From Qipengyuania profundimaris (GTDB lineage Bacteria > Pseudomonadota > Alphaproteobacteria > Sphingomonadales > Sphingomonadaceae): a DNA stretch of 64,000 nucleotides. Every line of letters begins with the position of its first letter. Position 1 is the stretch's first letter. The translations under genes and the position numbers were made by a program. The stretch is taken from NCBI RefSeq assembly GCF_030717945.1, contig NZ_JAVAIM010000001.1, positions 371,131 through 435,130 of the forward strand, given 5' to 3'. Under the pieces are notes generated by a model. It searched no databases. It was not told the DNA's origin and saw only the letters and a list, made by a program, of their open reading frames with translations. Below are positions 26,152-34,006 of this stretch, in pieces.

Positions 26152-27452
26152 TGGCGACCAGGGACCGGCCCACGCTCGACCCGGCGACTGCACGGACGGT
26201 CATCGATCCGGCCAGCTATGCCGCATGGGATCCGCTGCTCGATACGTTCGACCGCCTGCGGGAGGAAACGCCGGTCGCCTGGGTCGAATCGCAGAACGAC
26301 CATGCCCATCCGCCCTTCTGGCTGGTCACGCGGTATGATGACGTCATGCGCATGTCGAAGGACAATGCGACCTTCCTCAACAATCCGCATACGGTGGTCT
26401 TCAGCCTGACCGAGGGGATCGAATTCGCCAAGGCGATGACCGGCGGTAGCGAGCATCTCGTCGCCAGCCTCGTCACCTTCGACGGCGATACGCACCGAAA
26501 ATATCGCAAGCTGACGCAGGACTGGTTCATGCCCAAGAATCTGCGCACCGTCGAAGATGAGATCCGCGGAATTGCGCAGGATGCAGTCGATCGGTTGATT
26601 GCGGCAGGTCCGGAAGCCGATTTCTGCAAGCTCGTCAGCGCGCCCTATCCGCTGCACGTCGTCATGCAGATCATGGGCGTGCCCGAGGAGGACGAGCCGC
26701 GCATGCTGATGCTGACCCAGCAATTGTTCGGCGGGCAGGACGACGATCTCAACCAGTCGGGCATCAAGGACCTGCCGCCCGAGGCTGTCACCCAGCTGGT
26801 GGCCGGAGCCGTCGCGGATTTCGAAGCCTATTTCGCCAAGTTGACCGCGGAAAGGCGCGCCAATCCGACCGACGATGTCGCCAGCACGATCGCCAATGCG
26901 GTGATCGACGGGGAACCGCTCAACGATCGCGACATGATGGGCTATTACATCATCCTCGCCGCTGCCGGGCACGACACCACCAGCGCCAGCACGGCGGGCG
27001 CCATGCTCGCATTGGCGCAGGACCCCGAGCAATGGGCGCGGGTCAAGGCCGACCGCTCGCTCCTCGGCGGGATCGTCGAGGAAGCCATCCGCTGGACTAC
27101 TCCGGTGCAGCATTTCATGCGCACGGCGGCGGAAGACACCGAAGTTGGCGGGCAGGCGATCGCCAAGGGCGACTGGCTGATGATGAACTATGTCGCCGCC
27201 AACCACGATCCCAGCGTGTTCGATGACCCGCGCAAGTTCGATGCGGCGCGAAGCCCCAATCGCCACCTCGCCTTCGGGGCGGGCGCGCACCAATGCCTCG
27301 GCCTGCATCTCGCACGGCTGGAGATGCGCATCCTGTTCGAAACCCTGCTCGACCGGATCGACAGCATCGAACTGGCAGGCGAACCGGCGCGGTCGAAATC
27401 AACCTTCGTCGGCGGTTTGAAGACGCTGCCGCTGCGCTTCACCGCCGCCTGA
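26148..27452 (+). CDS. Cytochrome P450
   Basis: 434 residues, soluble bacterial type. I-helix AAAGHDTTSAS near residue 270, E-x-x-R in VEEAIRW near 311, a W-x-x-x-R-like region following, and the heme loop HLAFGAGAHQCLGLHLAR with the axial Cys at residue 383. It hydroxylates an organic substrate using electrons from a ferredoxin/reductase. No ferredoxin is adjacent; the truncated reductase at 1–1043 is a possible but unproven donor. The ATG overlaps the upstream acyl-CoA synthetase stop (ATGATG; a second ATG is 3 nt later), so the two are coupled. Confidence 0.93.
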   Translation: MMATRDRPTLDPATARTVIDPASYAAWDPLLDTFDRLREETPVAWVESQNDHAHPPFWLVTRYDDVMRMSKDNATFLNNPHTVVFSLTEGIEFAKAMTGGSEHLVASLVTFDGDTHRKYRKLTQDWFMPKNLRTVEDEIRGIAQDAVDRLIAAGPEADFCKLVSAPYPLHVVMQIMGVPEEDEPRMLMLTQQLFGGQDDDLNQSGIKDLPPEAVTQLVAGAVADFEAYFAKLTAERRANPTDDVASTIANAVIDGEPLNDRDMMGYYIILAAAGHDTTSASTAGAMLALAQDPEQWARVKADRSLLGGIVEEAIRWTTPVQHFMRTAAEDTEVGGQAIAKGDWLMMNYVAANHDPSVFDDPRKFDAARSPNRHLAFGAGAHQCLGLHLARLEMRILFETLLDRIDSIELAGEPARSKSTFVGGLKTLPLRFTAA

Positions 27453-27553
27453 AGTCCCGAGGCTCGCGGCGGCGTCGCGGTCCAAGTCGCGCCACACCTC
27501 GCGCCCAGTAATCGCGGCGAAAATCGTACGCGTGAGTTCCGATTCTCCTCGCC

Positions 27554-27567
27554 AATTCGCGCGAATT
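27554..27567. promoter_or_regulatory. Perfect 14-bp palindrome upstream of yqiJ-like gene
   Basis: AATTCGCGCGAATT, a perfect palindrome, lies 93 nt before the ATG of the YqiJ-like gene in a 207-nt region after the P450. It is placed like a dimer-binding operator. No regulator is adjacent. Confidence 0.35.
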
Positions 27568-27659
27568 CTGCTAAGTGTTCCACATGATTAAAACAGTAGG
27601 ACGACGCGCTTTCGGCCCGGTCGGAGATGGATAGTCCTGCGCATCTGGAAGGGGGTCAC

Positions 27660-28298
27660 ATGACATTGCTCGAACCGCACAACCTGCCCTTTGCGGCGGC
27701 GTTGGTGGTGATGCTCGTCCTGGCCGTCGTCCAGCTGATCGGTGTCGCGGATTTCGGCGATGCGGATCTCGATTCGGGCGGCGACGCCGACGGCATGCCG
27801 GACGCCAGCATGTTCGACGGGCTGCTGACGCTGCTCGGCATCGGGCGCGTGCCGCTGACCATTTGGCTGGCGCTGTTCCTGTTCCTGTTCGCCGGCATCG
27901 GCCTGTCGATCCAGGAGCTTGCGCAAAGCCTCACCGGCAGCCCGCTCTACAGCTGGCTCGCGGCCCTTTTCGCCGGGGCGGCAGCCCTCCCCGTGACGGG
28001 CGTCTTCGCGCGGCCGCTGGGGCATGTCATGCCCAAGGATCACACGACGGCCGTCAGCACCGAAAGCCTGATCGGTCGCCGGGCGACGATCACCGATGGC
28101 GTGGCGCGGGTTAATTCGCCCGCTCGCGCCAAGGTGAAGGACATTCACGGGCAGACCCATCACGTAATGGTGGAACCGCATGAGGCAGCGTCCGAAATCC
28201 ACGCGGGAGACGAGGTGCTGCTCGTCCGCCGCGAGGGCAACCAGTTCTATGCGACCGCGCTTGCCGAGCGCCGCCTGTCGCCAACACACAGTTCGTAA
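27660..28298 (+). CDS. YqiJ-like inner-membrane OB-fold protein
   Basis: 212 residues from the ATG at 27660, chosen for its SD (AAGGGGG); an upstream in-frame ATG at 27627 lacks one. Three membrane spans (FAAALVVMLVLAVVQLIG, LTIWLALFLFLFAGIGLSI, SWLAALFAGAAALPVTGVFA) precede a soluble C-terminal OB-like domain (RRATITDGVARVNSPARAKV, GDEVLLVRREGNQFYAT). This matches the YqiJ/NfeD-like partner commonly encoded beside flotillin YqiK. It is 12 nt ahead of the flotillin gene and surely co-transcribed. Confidence 0.85.
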   Translation: MTLLEPHNLPFAAALVVMLVLAVVQLIGVADFGDADLDSGGDADGMPDASMFDGLLTLLGIGRVPLTIWLALFLFLFAGIGLSIQELAQSLTGSPLYSWLAALFAGAAALPVTGVFARPLGHVMPKDHTTAVSTESLIGRRATITDGVARVNSPARAKVKDIHGQTHHVMVEPHEAASEIHAGDEVLLVRREGNQFYATALAERRLSPTHSS

Positions 28299-28310
28299 GA
28301 AGGAGGGGTA

Positions 28311-30071
28311 ATGGACAATCTGTTTGGAACATCGCTGGTCATGATCGGAGGTGCCACTCTACTCGGCATCATCATCATCACCTTCCTGCTGAAGATGTAC
28401 CGCCGTGCGTCGAAGGAAATCGCCTTCGTGCGGACCGGTGTCGGCGGCGAGAAGGTCGTGATGAACGGCGGCGCGCTGGTGCTGCCGGTGTTCCATGAGA
28501 CCATGCCGGTGAACATGAACACGCTGGTACTCTCGGTCGTCCGCCGCGACGGCGAGGCGCTCATCACGCTCGACCGCCTGCGGATCGACGTGAAGGCGGA
28601 ATTCTACGTCCGCGTGAAGCCCGATAGCGAAGCGATCGCCATGGCGGCGCAGACGCTCGGCCAGCGCACGATGCAGCCGGAAATGCTCAAGGACCTGGTC
28701 GAGGGCAAGTTCGTCGACGCGCTGCGCTCGGTCGCGGCGGGCATGACCATGAACGAGCTGCACGAACAGCGTGCCGACTTCGTGCAAAAGGTGCAGCAGG
28801 TGTCGTCCAACGACCTTGCCATGAACGGGCTGGAGCTGGAGTCGGTCTCGTTGACCGGGCTCGACCAGACGAGCATCGAGCACTTCAACGCCAACAATGC
28901 CTTCGACGCCGAAGGCCTGACCAAGCTGACCGAGCAGATCGAGGCGCGCAAAAAGCTGCGCAACGACATCGAGCAGGACACGCGCGTGCAGATGGAGGCC
29001 AAGAACCTCGAAGCCGATGCGCGCAGCTTCCAGATCAGCCGCGACACCGAGTATGCACGGCTGGAGCAGGAGCGCGAGGTCGAGGTCCGGCGTGCCGCGC
29101 AGAGCTCGGAGATCGCCCGCGAACAGGCCGAGCGGACCCGCGAAGCCGATGCTGCGCGGATCGAGGCCAAGAAGCAGGTCGATGCCCAGCAGATCGAGGC
29201 GGACCGGCTCGTCGAAGAGGCCCGGATCGACCAGCAGCGCGCCCTCGAAATCGCGCGGCAGGAACAGCAGATCGCGGTGCAAAACAAGTCTCGCGAGGAA
29301 AGCCAGGCCAAGGCCGAAGCCGACGAGGCCCGTGCCAAGGCCGTCGCAGCCGAAGAACAGGTCGCGACCAGCCGGGAGACCGAGATCGCCGAGCGTCAGA
29401 AGCGGATCGAACTGATCGAAGCCTCCAAGCAGGCGGAGCGCGATGCGATCAGCGTCCGCGTCGAAGCCGAGGCGGAAAAGGACGCCGCGACCAACCGCGC
29501 CGAAGCACTGCGGCTGGAAGCGCAGGGCGAGGCCGAGGCCGAGAAGCTGCGGGCCGAAGCCGCCCGCGTGCGCTTCGAAGTCGAGGCCGCCGGTCAGCGG
29601 GCGATCAACGAGGCGGCGAACATCCTGTCGTCCGACCAGATCAGCCTGCAGACCAAGCTGGCCCTGCTCAAGGTCATGCCCGACTTGGTGCGCGAGAGCG
29701 CCAAGCCGATGGAAGCGATCGAGAGCATCAAGATCGTCCAGGTCGACGGCCTCACCAATGGCGGCGGAAAGTCGTCGGGCGGTGCAGGCGGATCGGGCGG
29801 CGGTTCCGGCAACCTCGCGACCGATGCGGTCAGCGCCGCGCTGGCCTACCGTGCGCAGGCTCCGGTGCTCGACGGGCTGATGAAGGAGCTGGGGCTGGAC
29901 GGCTCCTCGCTCGACGGGCTGGTGAAGGGCCCGGCGCAGGCCGAGGCTCCCAAAGAGACCCCGCGCCTGGCCGAAGTGCTCGACGACATTGCCGAGCAGG
30001 TCGAAGAGGTCGAAACGAAAGCCGAGAAGCCCGCCAAGACGAATGGCGAAGGCGACGCATCCAAAGCCTGA
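28311..30071 (+). CDS. yqiK: Flotillin-family SPFH protein (YqiK-like)
   Basis: 586 residues. A strong SD (GGAGGGG) precedes the ATG. An N-terminal membrane span (TSLVMIGGATLLGIIIITFLL) is followed by an SPFH domain (about 30–190: FVRTGVGGEKVVMNGG, NTLVLSVVRRDGEALITLD), then a very long Glu/Ala/Arg-rich coiled coil (about 210–440), and a Gly/Ser-rich linker (GGGKSSGGAGGSGG) before a short acidic tail. Flotillins form large membrane-associated oligomers that organise membrane microdomains. With the YqiJ-like partner it forms the known YqiJ–YqiK pair. A terminator follows. Confidence 0.93.
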   Translation: MDNLFGTSLVMIGGATLLGIIIITFLLKMYRRASKEIAFVRTGVGGEKVVMNGGALVLPVFHETMPVNMNTLVLSVVRRDGEALITLDRLRIDVKAEFYVRVKPDSEAIAMAAQTLGQRTMQPEMLKDLVEGKFVDALRSVAAGMTMNELHEQRADFVQKVQQVSSNDLAMNGLELESVSLTGLDQTSIEHFNANNAFDAEGLTKLTEQIEARKKLRNDIEQDTRVQMEAKNLEADARSFQISRDTEYARLEQEREVEVRRAAQSSEIAREQAERTREADAARIEAKKQVDAQQIEADRLVEEARIDQQRALEIARQEQQIAVQNKSREESQAKAEADEARAKAVAAEEQVATSRETEIAERQKRIELIEASKQAERDAISVRVEAEAEKDAATNRAEALRLEAQGEAEAEKLRAEAARVRFEVEAAGQRAINEAANILSSDQISLQTKLALLKVMPDLVRESAKPMEAIESIKIVQVDGLTNGGGKSSGGAGGSGGGSGNLATDAVSAALAYRAQAPVLDGLMKELGLDGSSLDGLVKGPAQAEAPKETPRLAEVLDDIAEQVEEVETKAEKPAKTNGEGDASKA

Positions 30072-30089
30072 TTAAGGGATCTCAACGGG

Positions 30090-30118
30090 AAAGGGGGCGC
30101 CACGGCGTCCCCTTTTTT
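30090..30118 (+). terminator. Rho-independent terminator after flotillin gene
   Basis: Stem AAAGGGG-GCGC with GCGT-CCCCTTT (one G·U) around loop CACG, ending in six T residues. It isolates the YqiJ–flotillin operon from the ATP-grasp gene. Confidence 0.86.
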
Positions 30119-30149
30119 GCATTCTCGGCCAACACCCCGAGTGCAACAG

Positions 30150-30175
30150 TTCCATAACCCGAGCAATTTATGGAA
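30150..30175. promoter_or_regulatory. 8-bp inverted repeat before ATP-grasp gene
   Basis: TTCCATAA (30150–30157) and TTATGGAA (30168–30175), perfect arms with a 10-nt spacer, lie just upstream of the SD at about 30183. It could be an operator or an mRNA hairpin. The surrounding DNA is A+T-richer than the window. Confidence 0.4.
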
Positions 30176-30194
30176 AAAGTGGAAAGGGGTCGAA

Positions 30195-31016
30195 ATGCAT
30201 TGGATAATCAATGAAGGCTTGAGGCGGGAACCCAGCTTCCCGATACTTCTGGATCATCTGGAATTGCGTGCAATTCCCTACACACTGGTGAGAAAGCCGC
30301 CGGAAGTCGGCTATCTGATCGCGATGCACGACGATCTGGACGAGACCGGACAGCACAAGCCGATCATGCTTGATCCCATCGAAGGACCCGTTTTCGTTCT
30401 CGGGACGACGTCCATGCGGGCGGTTAGCGACGCGCATGGCTGGCAACCTGGCTTCATCGACGCACCCTCGCAGGAGGAATGTATCGATAACTGGGGCGAG
30501 CACATGCTGAATGCCGGAGCTCGTTTCGGTAAACTCGGAACGATCGAACCGCCCGCCTGCGACGAATTCTTCATCCGGCCCGATCAGGCGGGCAAGGCGT
30601 TCTCAGGAACGGTGCTCAAGACGGACGATTTTGAGAACTGGCGGCGGGATATCCTCGACGATCCGGGGCGATCGAAGGCGACAACCGAAACCGCCGTCAT
30701 TGCAGCTCCGGCCATCCCCATCTGGTCAGAATACCGCTGCATAATAGTCGATGGTCGGTTCGTGACGGGGTCGCGATACAGGACAGGCAAAACCTGGGCG
30801 GAATCTCCCGAGGTCGGTAACCGGATCGTCCGATTCGTCGAGGAACGGGTCGCAGAATGGCAGCCCCGCCGTGCGATCTGCATCGACGTCGCCGATACAC
30901 CGGCCGGCCTCAAGATCATCGAGACCAATTCGGTTTCCTCGGCCGGCTTCTACGCGAACGACATGCGGCTGTTCGCGGATGCTGTCGACATGATCGGCAA
31001 ATCAGGGAGTGCTTAA
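30195..31016 (+). CDS. ATP-grasp domain protein (DUF4343-like), possibly acquired
   Basis: 273 residues from the ATG at 30195 with AAGGGG 7–8 nt upstream. The C-terminal half fits an ATP-grasp core: FFIRPDQAGKAFSGTVL, WSEYRCIIVDGRFVTGSRYR, and RAICIDVADTPAGLKIIETN with the metal-binding Glu/Asn at the end, followed by SVSSAGFYANDMRLFADAV. It is similar to DUF4343 proteins, a group of unknown substrate. ATP-grasp enzymes join a carboxylate to an amine or thiol through acyl phosphate. G+C is near 50–58% in the lines I counted, below the neighbourhood, and it stands alone between a terminator and convergent galU. This hints at transfer; no partner genes are present. Confidence 0.8.
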   Translation: MHWIINEGLRREPSFPILLDHLELRAIPYTLVRKPPEVGYLIAMHDDLDETGQHKPIMLDPIEGPVFVLGTTSMRAVSDAHGWQPGFIDAPSQEECIDNWGEHMLNAGARFGKLGTIEPPACDEFFIRPDQAGKAFSGTVLKTDDFENWRRDILDDPGRSKATTETAVIAAPAIPIWSEYRCIIVDGRFVTGSRYRTGKTWAESPEVGNRIVRFVEERVAEWQPRRAICIDVADTPAGLKIIETNSVSSAGFYANDMRLFADAVDMIGKSGSA

Positions 31017-31018
31017 CT

Positions 31019-31924
31019 CTACTCCGCCAGCAACCGCTCCGCCATCTCGCGGACCTCTTCGCCCATGTCCTCCCGCTCCAGCGCCAGCGCCAGCGTCGCC
31101 TCGACGAAGCCGGTCTTGCTGCCGCAGTCGAAGCGGCGGCCGGCAAAGGTCACCGCGTGGAAGGCCTGATTGCCGATCATCCGGGCCATCGCATCGGTCA
31201 GCTGGATCTCCCCGCCCGCGCCCTTTTCCTGGTCTTCCAGCACACGCATGACTTCGGGCTGGAGAATGTAGCGGCCGGAGATGATCTTGTTCGACGGGGC
31301 ATCCGCGACCGGCGGCTTTTCCACCAGGCCGGTAACCTCGGTCAGTGTGTCCGACTTGGTTTCGCCCGGCGCGATCACGCCATAGCTGGAAACCTCGTCC
31401 TGCGGCACTTCGAGCACCGAGATCAGATTGCCGCCGACTTCGTTGTAGGCGTCGACCATCTGTTTCATGCAGCCGGTCCCGCCGCCCTTCTGCGCGACCA
31501 TCAGCTCGTCGGGCAGAAGAATGGCGAAGGGCTCGTCGCCGACGATGGCGCGGGCGCACCAGATCGCGTGGCCGAGGCCCAGCGGCACCTGCTGGCGCAC
31601 GGTGATGATATCGCCCGGCGTGGCTCGTGTCGGGTCCAGCACGGTCATGTCCTTGCCGCGCTCTTCCAACGTCGACTCGAGCTCGTAGGCGACGTCGAAA
31701 TGTTCGACGATCGCGGTCTTGCCGCGGCCGGTAACGAAGATGATCTGTTCGATCCCCGCCTCGCGCGCCTCGTCCACCGCATACTGGATCAGCGGGCGAT
31801 CGACGATGGGCAGCAGTTCTTTCGGGATGGCCTTGGTCGCGGGAAGGAAGCGAGTGCCCAAGCCGGCGACGGGAAACACCGCCTTCCTGATGGGTTTATG
31901 CTGCGAAGTTTCGTGGTGGGTCAT
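31019..31924 (-). CDS. galU: UTP–glucose-1-phosphate uridylyltransferase
   Basis: 301 residues from the ATG at 31924 (an upstream TTG-initiated frame adds 12 residues). Nucleotide-binding loop FPVAGLGTRFLPATKAIPKE is at the N-terminus, with LLPIVDRPLIQYAVDEA, LGLGHAIWCARAIVGDEPF and GRYILQPEVMRVLE following, all typical of GalU. It makes UDP-glucose for surface polysaccharide and glycolipid synthesis. Its stop is 2 nt from the convergent ATP-grasp stop, with no terminator visible between them. It is divergent from murA. Confidence 0.95.
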   Translation of the reverse strand: MTHHETSQHKPIRKAVFPVAGLGTRFLPATKAIPKELLPIVDRPLIQYAVDEAREAGIEQIIFVTGRGKTAIVEHFDVAYELESTLEERGKDMTVLDPTRATPGDIITVRQQVPLGLGHAIWCARAIVGDEPFAILLPDELMVAQKGGGTGCMKQMVDAYNEVGGNLISVLEVPQDEVSSYGVIAPGETKSDTLTEVTGLVEKPPVADAPSNKIISGRYILQPEVMRVLEDQEKGAGGEIQLTDAMARMIGNQAFHAVTFAGRRFDCGSKTGFVEATLALALEREDMGEEVREMAERLLAE

Positions 31925-31999
31925 GGGCGAGGGCGTAGGTCCGCTATCGAAGGGGGTCAATTGCCATAGGTTAAGCGCGCGGCCAGCTGGATGCTTTTT

Positions 32000-32015
32000 G
32001 TAACACCGGTGTGAC
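32000..32015. promoter_or_regulatory. Near-palindrome between galU and murA
   Basis: GTAACACCGGTGTGAC has a perfect ACACCGGTGT core and one mismatch in the outer arms. It sits in the 127-nt divergent region, 37 nt before the murA start, as an operator might. No known regulator site is identified. Confidence 0.28.
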
Positions 32016-32051
32016 GCTTGCCAGCGGCGCGCGTGCGACTAAGGAGACGGC

Positions 32052-33335
32052 ATGGACAAACTGATCGTACGCGGCGGCAATCGCCTTTCCGGGACCATTC
32101 CCATTTCGGGCGCGAAAAACGCCGCGCTCACGCTGATACCCTGTGCGCTGTTGACCGAAGAGGCGGTGACCCTGCGCAACCTGCCGCGGCTGGCGGATAT
32201 CGATGGCTTCCAGCATCTGATGACGCAATTCGGCGTCAGCCACACGATTCCGGGCAAGCGGCCGGAGGAATTCGGACGGAACGTCACGCTTGAAGCCATG
32301 CGCATCACCAGCTCGGTCGCGCCTTACGATCTGGTGCGCAAGATGCGCGCCTCGATTCTCGTGCTCGGCCCACTGCTGGCGCGCACCGGCGAGGCGACGG
32401 TTTCGCTGCCGGGCGGCTGCGCCATCGGCAACCGGCCGATCGACCTGCACCTGAAGGCGCTGGAGGCGTTCGGTGCGCAGATCGAACTGGCGCAGGGCTA
32501 TGTGAAGGCCAGTGCGCCCGACGGCGGCCTGCCGGGCGGGGATTTCGATTTTCCCGTGGTGTCGGTCGGCGCGACCGAGAATGCGGTGATGGCCGCGGTG
32601 CTGTGCAATGGTACCAGCGTGCTGCGCAATGCCGCGCGCGAGCCGGAAATCGTGGACTTGTGCAATCTGCTCACCGGCATGGGCGCGGAGATCGAGGGTG
32701 TGGGTACGTCCGAACTGACGATCCACGGGGTGAAGAAGCTCCACGGGGCGACCTATCGCGTGATGCCCGATCGGATCGAAGCCGGGTCCTACGCCTGCGC
32801 CGCCGCAATAACGGGCGGCGAGGTGATGCTGCAAGGCGCGGATGCGGGGGACATGGGCTCTACGCTGCATGCCCTGCGTAACATCGGCGTCGAGGTCGAA
32901 ACCGAAAAGGACGGCGTGAAAATAGCCGCCAACGGACCGCTGAAGGCATACAATCTGACGACGGCCCCTTTCCCGGGCCTTGCGACCGACATGCAGGCGC
33001 AATTGATGAGCCTGCTGTGCAAGGCCGAAGGCACCAGCGTGCTCAAGGAAACGATCTTCGAAAATCGCTTCATGCATGTGCCCGAACTGGCACGGATGGG
33101 CGCAGATATCGAAACCGAAGGACGCACCGCGATCGTGCGCGGCCCATGCGAGCTGACCGGGGCGGAAGTCATGGCGACAGACTTGCGCGCTTCGATGAGC
33201 CTGGTGATCGCCGGGCTGGCAGCACAAGGAGAGACGACCGTCCGTCGCCTCTACCACCTCGACCGCGGTTACGAGCGGCTGGAGGAGAAACTTCAGCTGG
33301 TCGGCGCTGATATCGAACGTGTGGGCGACGACTGA
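32052..33335 (+). CDS. murA: UDP-N-acetylglucosamine 1-carboxyvinyltransferase
   Basis: 427 residues, full length. AAGGAG lies 6 nt before the ATG. Key motifs: [15 protein letters not shown] at the start, catalytic Cys123 in [40 protein letters not shown], and [20 protein letters not shown] near the second domain. It adds enolpyruvate from PEP to UDP-GlcNAc, the first committed step of peptidoglycan synthesis. The catalytic Cys is present, so fosfomycin sensitivity of this target is expected from the family. Confidence 0.97.
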   Translation: MDKLIVRGGNRLSGTIPISGAKNAALTLIPCALLTEEAVTLRNLPRLADIDGFQHLMTQFGVSHTIPGKRPEEFGRNVTLEAMRITSSVAPYDLVRKMRASILVLGPLLARTGEATVSLPGGCAIGNRPIDLHLKALEAFGAQIELAQGYVKASAPDGGLPGGDFDFPVVSVGATENAVMAAVLCNGTSVLRNAAREPEIVDLCNLLTGMGAEIEGVGTSELTIHGVKKLHGATYRVMPDRIEAGSYACAAAITGGEVMLQGADAGDMGSTLHALRNIGVEVETEKDGVKIAANGPLKAYNLTTAPFPGLATDMQAQLMSLLCKAEGTSVLKETIFENRFMHVPELARMGADIETEGRTAIVRGPCELTGAEVMATDLRASMSLVIAGLAAQGETTVRRLYHLDRGYERLEEKLQLVGADIERVGDD

Positions 33336-33405
33336 GCACTGTGTCAGGACCTTTCCCGCCGCGCACTCGTTGCTTTGGGGTAACCCAATTCAAGGAGTCG
33401 TAATC

Positions 33406-33630
33406 ATGTTGCTCAAGCTTCTCGCCCTCGGCGGTCTCGGATACGCCGGATATCGCTATTACGAAAAGAACCGTGTCGACGAAAACGGCGTTGCCTTTGC
33501 CGGCGGTGAACCGGAAGGCAAGTTCCGCAATGCAGGCGCAGCCTCGACTGCGTCGCACGACCGGATGAGCTCGACCGACGAAGCGCTCGACGAGACCTAT
33601 CCGGCGAGCGACGCTACCGCGAAATACTGA
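33406..33630 (+). CDS. Small membrane protein with DETYPASD tail motif
   Basis: 74 residues from the ATG at 33406, which has AAGGAG 8 nt upstream. One membrane span (LLKLLALGGLGYAGYRYY) precedes a polar tail ending SSTDEALDETYPASDATAKY. The D-E-A-L-D-E-x-[YF]-P-A-S-D element recurs in many small alphaproteobacterial proteins of unknown function. A strong terminator follows, so it is a monocistronic, probably well expressed gene. Confidence 0.8.
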   Translation: MLLKLLALGGLGYAGYRYYEKNRVDENGVAFAGGEPEGKFRNAGAASTASHDRMSSTDEALDETYPASDATAKY

Positions 33631-33651
33631 CGCGGCGTAATCATTTTCCGG

Positions 33652-33921
33652 CTAGTTGCCGGACGGAAGAGCGGCTGGAGCGATCCAGCCGCTTTTTTCG
33701 TGGGTGACCAGCCAGATCCGGATCGCCCCCGCGAGACCTGGCGGGTTTTCAGCCTGGATACGCTCGGCATCGATTTCTGCGACCAGCGCGTTGATGGACT
33801 GTGCGCGGGCATAAGCCGCCTTGCCGAGCATTTCCCAGAACAGCGGCTCGAGACTGATCGAGGTGCGATGTCCGGCGATCCGGACGGAATACTTCTTGGG
33901 TGGATGGTAGGGGGGAATCAT
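33652..33921 (-). CDS. Ribbon-helix-helix (RHH_4-type) DNA-binding protein
   Basis: 89 residues from the ATG at 33921 with GGGAGG just upstream; a longer open frame to 34152 is antisense to the LuxR-type gene and unsupported. The core (KKYSVRIAGHRTSISLEPLF, then WEMLGKAAYARAQSINALVAE) is the RHH_4 fold: a beta strand plus two helices that bind DNA as a dimer. Such proteins are common stand-alone regulators in alphaproteobacteria. The last codons (SGWIAPAA) lie inside the terminator hairpin of the convergent 74-aa gene. Confidence 0.85.
   Translation of the reverse strand: MIPPYHPPKKYSVRIAGHRTSISLEPLFWEMLGKAAYARAQSINALVAEIDAERIQAENPPGLAGAIRIWLVTHEKSGWIAPAALPSGN
33668..33698 (+). terminator. 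Terminator of 74-aa gene, inside the RHH gene 3' end
   Basis: A perfect 10-bp stem (AGCGGCTGGA 33670–33679, TCCAGCCGCT 33684–33693) with loop GCGA is followed by TTTTTT. It serves the plus-strand gene but encodes the tail of the minus-strand RHH gene, whose own transcript will carry the complementary hairpin. Confidence 0.87.
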
Positions 33922-34006
33922 CGCCCTCCCTCTACAAACCACCGGACCCCGCGCCCACGAATTTTTTGGGGTGGCTGGCCAGAGGTGGCAATCGTAGGTC
34001 TGGGGC

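Noticed and set aside
23749-26193. Long minus-strand frame opposite the M23 and acyl-CoA synthetase genes
   Set aside because: Antisense artefact of codon bias; composition is Arg/His-rich without recognisable motifs.
27188-27583. Minus-strand frame between P450 and the YqiJ-like gene
   Set aside because: Mostly antisense to the P450; Arg/Ser-rich with no SD.
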